From Sipunculus nudus (lineage: Eukaryota; Annelida; Sipuncula; Golfingiida; Sipunculidae): a stretch of 64,000 nt of DNA. Numbering within the stretch: position 1 is the first letter of the stretch; every line of letters starts with the position of its first letter. Positions 58,769-64,000 of this stretch are shown piece after piece. The stretch covers positions 99,685,642 to 99,749,641 of the forward strand of contig CM049306.1 in NCBI GenBank assembly GCA_026874595.1, read 5' to 3'. The translations under genes were made by a program, and so were the position numbers. The notes under the pieces are model-generated. The model was given only the letters and a program-made list of their open reading frames with translations. It was not told where the DNA came from and did no database searches.

Positions 58769-60530
58769 CACCAACTCATACACTATCACATGATGCCATT
58801 TTTTGTATAGATCATCCACCATTTGTAAATATGTCATCAATTCATCAAGATAATTTACATGGCTTGTTGGCAGAATGCATACGGCTTCACTAAATATAAA
58901 TGCTATTCCTGCGGGGAGTATCTGCCTATTTATTGCTGCAGGGCCATAAAAAAAATGGACACTTTCATTTTTAATCTAGTATAACCTTCTTGGAATTATA
59001 TTCTGTTCCATCCCATCATGTCTACCTGTTTTTTTTTGCTATGAAAAAAAAATTATAAGTTAGGTGATTAGGGAAAAAATAGTTATGCAAGTTAAAAGAT
59101 TCAAAGGCTTATTTTCAACAAGGTTAATAAACATCCTACCTGTACCTTATAATTATTAAAGGAAAAAAAAATTTAATATGAGAAATCAGTCTACATTTTA
59201 CAACATATCAGACTCACTTATGGTGCTCAAGGTCATTATTAACATGGAAACACACCCTCAGGTTACAGCTGCTGATTGGATGATTCTTGTAAACGCCCTA
59301 AAATATAAACAGGTAAAACAAAGTTGGCTACTTGTGCACATAAACGTGATCTGTAAGATTTTAAAGAGTCCAAAAAGTTGTGAAACACGAATTGGAGGTT
59401 TATTGTAAAATTATTAATTCCCATTTTAGGCCATCACTTCCATACACAGCTTTCTAGGAAATTATGAAAATATAAACTTTTAAAAAATTCTCTAAAAAAC
59501 AGGTGGACACAGATTGGTGGAACAGAATATAATGTGTTGCAGAGATTGATGCATGTAATGATTACGAGTTAAATTGAATGCTGTGTTATAATTCCTGTGG
59601 AGAGCTTGTTGGCCAGGAGAACCAACAATATATTATAATTACATATGTAAATGAAGTTTGTTTTTCCAAATTAGTTTTCATGTTGGGGATGTGAGGGAAT
59701 AGTTAGTATCTTTTGTAGAAAATTTAAAAAATGATTTAAGTGAAACCTCAAACACACAAGTTTACACCAGTTTCAGAGACATACCGTGGAGAGCCATTTA
59801 AATGAACATACTGGTAGCCTATCTGAAGAAAACCTTGTCATGTATTGTTAAAGTCTGAGAATTGAATTGAGATCATTATCCCAAATTTTCACAGGAGTTA
59901 GTAATTGATACGAAATTTATGCTTACTTTTTTTTTTCAGAACAGATTGTAAATTTTTTTTCCTCCAGACAAAATTTACATATTCATGATCCTTTTATCCA
60001 GGTATTCATATGCCAAACAAAATCATTATTCCCTGAAAGTTCAGAAAAAAAACAGTGCTCCTCTGTATATATGTACACGTGTGTACAGGTATTCTCGTTT
60101 ATCAGAACCTCATGTGTGGCACTGCCAGAGGCAATCAGAATGAGCTCCTCAAGTCCTGTATGATAACTGCTTTGTTTGAATTTTCATGTTTGAAGTGTTG
60201 ATGTGAAATATGCTATATTGTATTTTGCTTAAAAGTGAACCTTTGAAGTTAACATAACAACTTGCATTCAATCCATTTTAACATGTGTTTTTATCCTTGT
60301 ACAGTAAGGAGTAAAAATAGAGAAAAGAAGGTCATGGCCAAAATTGGACCAGGGTCAACTAAATGCATCTATCAGTACCCAGTTCACTGGCTGACTTCAT
60401 ATTCGCGGGGTAAAAATTTTGTGATCTTCACAGTTTCAGTGTTTTGCGAGTGTTTCATTTTTGCATCCTTGCTGTATGAAACACCTACTCAAAATAAAGC
60501 ATTATTATATGAATAAATTATATAAAATAA
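58769..60530 (+). other. UBE2H: UBE2H 3' UTR candidate with poly(A) signals
   Basis: AT-rich sequence directly after the stop. AATAAA occurs at 59126-59131, giving a 3' UTR of about 0.4 kb, and again at 60493-60498 and 60512-60517, giving about 1.75 kb. Both ends are plausible; which is used cannot be seen here. Confidence 0.45.
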
Positions 60531-63500
60531 TATGTGCAAAAAAATCTTAGTTATTAGACAGTTGAACATCTAAAGAGTTGAAATAATTTTTCATTAATGA
60601 CATAAATTTTAAAGATCTGAAATGATTTATAATAGCAACCTTGAAATATAAAAGATCTTATCAGTCTTGCAATCCATGATTGATTGCACTAGTATTCATA
60701 AAGGTTTTATTTTCATAATAATGCCCCTTCCGCGAATATCGTGAATAAGAAACCCAGGTGAACAAAAAGACAACCTATCAGTGCTCAGATTTAAACCTAT
60801 CCAGTTGGAATCAGCCAATCATGACCTAAATATTGATCATATTGATCTTATCAGCTTATTGCTTTCAAAGGCTGATGGTTCATGTTGGTTTTATCTTCCT
60901 AAAGTTGAGGCTACTTAGGCTATTGGGCACTGTATGTCCACCATAGCCAGCCTGTGCCTAGTACTGAATAATTTACTGATGCTGCCAATAGATATGGAGC
61001 AAGCATGAGTAAAACATTGTTTTATGTACATTTTTGTCAATGGACTGGTCATAGTTAGTCATAGTTAAGATAACAGATATATAGAACATGATTAGGGCTG
61101 TAATTGTACATCTAATGACACAGTATGTTTGCTGGTACATCACTCAAATTATGATGCAGGGTATGATGCATCCAATGTACACCATACTTCACACATACCA
61201 ACAATCTTCCCTGTTCATGGAAAGATGCCTAAACTTGTTTAGGTAAAATTTGTTTTCAAGACATAAATAAATTTTCCAAAATATTAACCAATGCCATTAA
61301 ACTTGCTTTAAACCGATCCTGTTTCACCCACAGTGCCTATTATCAAGCTGAGAGACAGATCCAGTTGTTGCTCCCATTCAGATGATCAAATATCAACAGT
61401 GAATCAATACTGCAATGTAAGATATTTTACTTTTTATTGCTCTGTATTAATGTATTGTTACAGCCCTAAACATGAGTATGCAATTTTAATTCAGCAGTCA
61501 AAATGAGGTTTTTCATAGAAAAGTAGGGTCTTTAGTTATTAATTCAAACCTGTTGGCCAAAACAAAAGATAAGGTGTCACAAGTAAGAATAGTATGATAT
61601 AGATAAAGGTTTCGGAAAAGACAGTTTTCTTTTAGATATCCTAGTCATACATGCATTATGACAGATTATAGCTTTGTGCATCTTCTATAGGTGTTTTGCA
61701 GACAACATTGATGCATGCAAAAAATGAAAAGTGCAGAGTAGTTGTTTTATTTCCTTTAAATTCTGCCAAACATTTCAGCAATACAATGCAATTTAAAGTC
61801 AATTCATTTAATTACATGTACAATAGGAAACTGCGAATGTGGTACTAGAATATAAAAAAAAACACACAAGGAACACAGTCACCCATCTTATATGGTCTTA
61901 TCTGGTTTAATTACCTGCATAAAGCAAGATATTAGTAATTTCAGTCCAGGCATCATCTTTAGTGAGAAGTTTTAACATAATGTATATGCATAAATAGTTT
62001 TCACACTTTTGAGTTATGTTGGAATTTTTTTTAATGAAATCACAGATTTAGCATTGTTACTTTTGGACAAAGTTGTCACTTGTCAGATTTGATTTTACTT
62101 AGGTTTGAGGCTGTGTTGAGATGATTAATGTGCAAATATTAACGTGATATTACGTGAGGGCTCTCAATGTTGTGGTCAGTCAGTCATTTATATGGTATCT
62201 TGATACAGTTTTGACGGGGGTCTGGGCTCCAGACTCTTTTATTTATTCCTGATCGTAGTCTTTTGACATGCACTTCAATATATACACCCCTTATGCAGTT
62301 GCTGTGTTACATCTATTTTAACTCACTCAGCTGACCCACTGTCTGCAAATGCAAGCAGGAAAGATTGCCTTTGCAAGCAGTTGATAAGTGAAATGAGTTA
62401 AGACCTGATGTCATACGAATGTTTCCTGCCTAGTGAAGCAAGTATGAGATATAGATTGACTTACAGGATATCCATTTTAAGATGCACATAATCTGCTCCA
62501 GAGATTTCCAGGTACACATAGATCCAGAATAAAAATTCAGTATTCTATTTGCCAACTGATTTCTTCATACATGAAAGCAGTTTCCAGTTTACCGTGATAA
62601 AAATAGATCGGATGTGAGATGTGTTATAATGCTTTTTCAACATGGTTATCCCAACTTTTGAGGAGCAAAGACTGCAGAATATTACCATAGTTTCGCTGTC
62701 ATTATTCATGCAGTTCTATCTTTGTAAACTCTTACTGATCAAAAGATGGGGCATGTTTTACAATGTTCCCAGGTGTAAATTATCCTGCTGATAAAAGGGA
62801 CTCTCAGAGTAAAGAAGTTAAATAATATATTCACAAACAAAAATGTTGTGAGGAGTATAATTTTCCCTGAATAGGTAATTGCAGTAATTAGAGTAGTGCC
62901 TGAGTATCTCCTTATGTGGTGATTGTCAACGTGCCAGAATAAATCTATTGTTGATGTGATATTCACTAGCTTGCAAATGGAACTGGAGGTGGCAAATTTT
63001 TTTTATGTTTTGTTGTCTCCTAGCTGATGAGTTGTCCGGATTAGGTTTATTTCACATGTATTAGTTTGGTACGGATAAGTTTAACATTTGTTATACATTA
63101 ACAGGCCTGAGTGTGTAGAATGTGATGTGAGCGTTTTCATGGTAACCATTACTCCTTTGTCCACCATTTATATGTAATTATGCAAATGTTAATGGCCTAA
63201 CAAAAATGTTTATCAGATTTGTAAAATTATATAAGCACTCATTTTTACTACAATATATTGACTACTTGCATAAGAAACTATTATTATATAGTGTATAATA
63301 TGTATCCATGGAATTTTAATTTTTTATTGAGAAATGATGAATGAATAAAATTGATTAAGACATTTGATTTCTGATTCCTGATTTGAGAAAATTTTACTTT
63401 GACATCATGGAAGACCGACATGGTTGTTCTTTTTACATACACACACACACATATATATATATATATAAATATATGAATTTATATAAATATATTTATTTAT

Positions 63501-64000
63501 ATATACACACACACTAATAGTTATGGCCAGTAGCCAGATGGTACCATTGACATGTTGGTATTGTAAAATGTTTGTGGATGGGTTTAGTGGAAGGGCAGAC
63601 TGTAGTAGTTTTTTTCGCTGGATTTCCTAAATATGTTTCTCACATTGCTAATGATTAAAAAAATGTATTTGAAGAAAATCATGTTTTTTCTTCTGTGTAC
63701 GCAAGTCTGATACTATGTACAGAATAATTGAATGCGTATGAGGAGCGTGTGAAATCTTAAAGCAGAACACTGCTGTATGCATCTACCACCCAGAGCTTAC
63801 TACCAACATGTTTCATATAACATTCTCTGCGTCATGGTCTCAAGGTTTACGAATATAGTGATTTGCCCAAACACTAAAAGACGAGCTAAATTTGTTTCAC
63901 CTCCAGGTGGCCATGCCAAGAATCTTTGGACCACTATTCTTACAAAAACGCACGGATAAGGTGATTTTTGGTCTTTTGATTAATATCCTGTGTGGTAGCA
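60531..64000. other. Downstream unassigned sequence
   Basis: AT-rich, with no gene or known repeat recognised. An (AC)n/(AT)n microsatellite lies at about 63438-63513. An exon-like stretch near 63908-63959 (CCTCCAG before, AAG|GTGATT after) has no recognisable protein and is not called. Confidence 0.4.

Noticed and set aside
63908-63959. Exon-like segment flanked by CCTCCAG and GTGATT
   Set aside because: No reading frame gives a recognisable protein and the donor is weak; the signal could be chance in 3 kb of unassigned sequence.

Overview
The window is animal nuclear DNA, AT-rich and intron-rich. One protein-coding gene can be assembled with confidence: a seven-exon orthologue of the ubiquitin-conjugating enzyme UBE2H on the plus strand. 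Its coding exons run from 17351 to 58768, and spliced they give an intact 181-residue protein with the catalytic Cys at residue 87. No bacterial, phage or CRISPR features were seen. The interspersed repeats look like those I remember as abundant in bivalve molluscs (elements opening with 'TTTTAGCTCAGCTGA', 'TTTTAGCGAACC' or 'ATGCCCCCGCC'). A bivalve or other lophotrochozoan is therefore my best guess; it rests on recollection, not on a search.

Layout. 1-6323: stacked, nested repeats upstream of the gene. 6324-9999: mostly unassigned, with a tRNA-derived SINE (minus), a possible solo LTR and an AT microsatellite. 10000-15760: tandem-repeat elements, one holding a small DNA transposon with a clear target duplication. 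15761-17350: unassigned sequence ending in the likely UBE2H promoter and 5' UTR. 17351-58768: UBE2H, with introns of about 8.0, 0.32, 13.0, 12.2, 5.1 and 2.2 kb. Introns 3, 4 and 5 hold most of the intronic repeats: an inactive jockey/CR1-like retrotransposon (minus), a 3.7-kb element with long inverted ends, and copies of families A, B, D and E. Introns 1, 2 and 6 are nearly free of them. 58769-64000: 3' UTR and unassigned downstream DNA.

The main observation concerns five families (named A-E here) with unrelated bulk sequence and one shared plan. Each starts after a T-run with a short stem-loop. In four families the outer arm of that loop is complementary both to its local partner and to a motif near the 3' end. 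A core follows, usually of tandem units (about 139, 180, 288 or 340 bp), then the 3' subterminal inverted motif, a compact hairpin, and CTAG or CTTG followed by T. Nested copies provide paralogous 'empty sites' and show insertion into T-runs without a visible target-site duplication. This plan matches non-autonomous Helentron/Helitron-like elements (HINEs; compare Drosophila DINE-1 and the oyster 'pearl' repeats). At least 14 copies are present, making up roughly half of the window with the other repeats, and every copy whose ends can be read lies in the sense direction of UBE2H. No Rep/helicase gene is present, so mobilisation would have to come from elsewhere in the genome.
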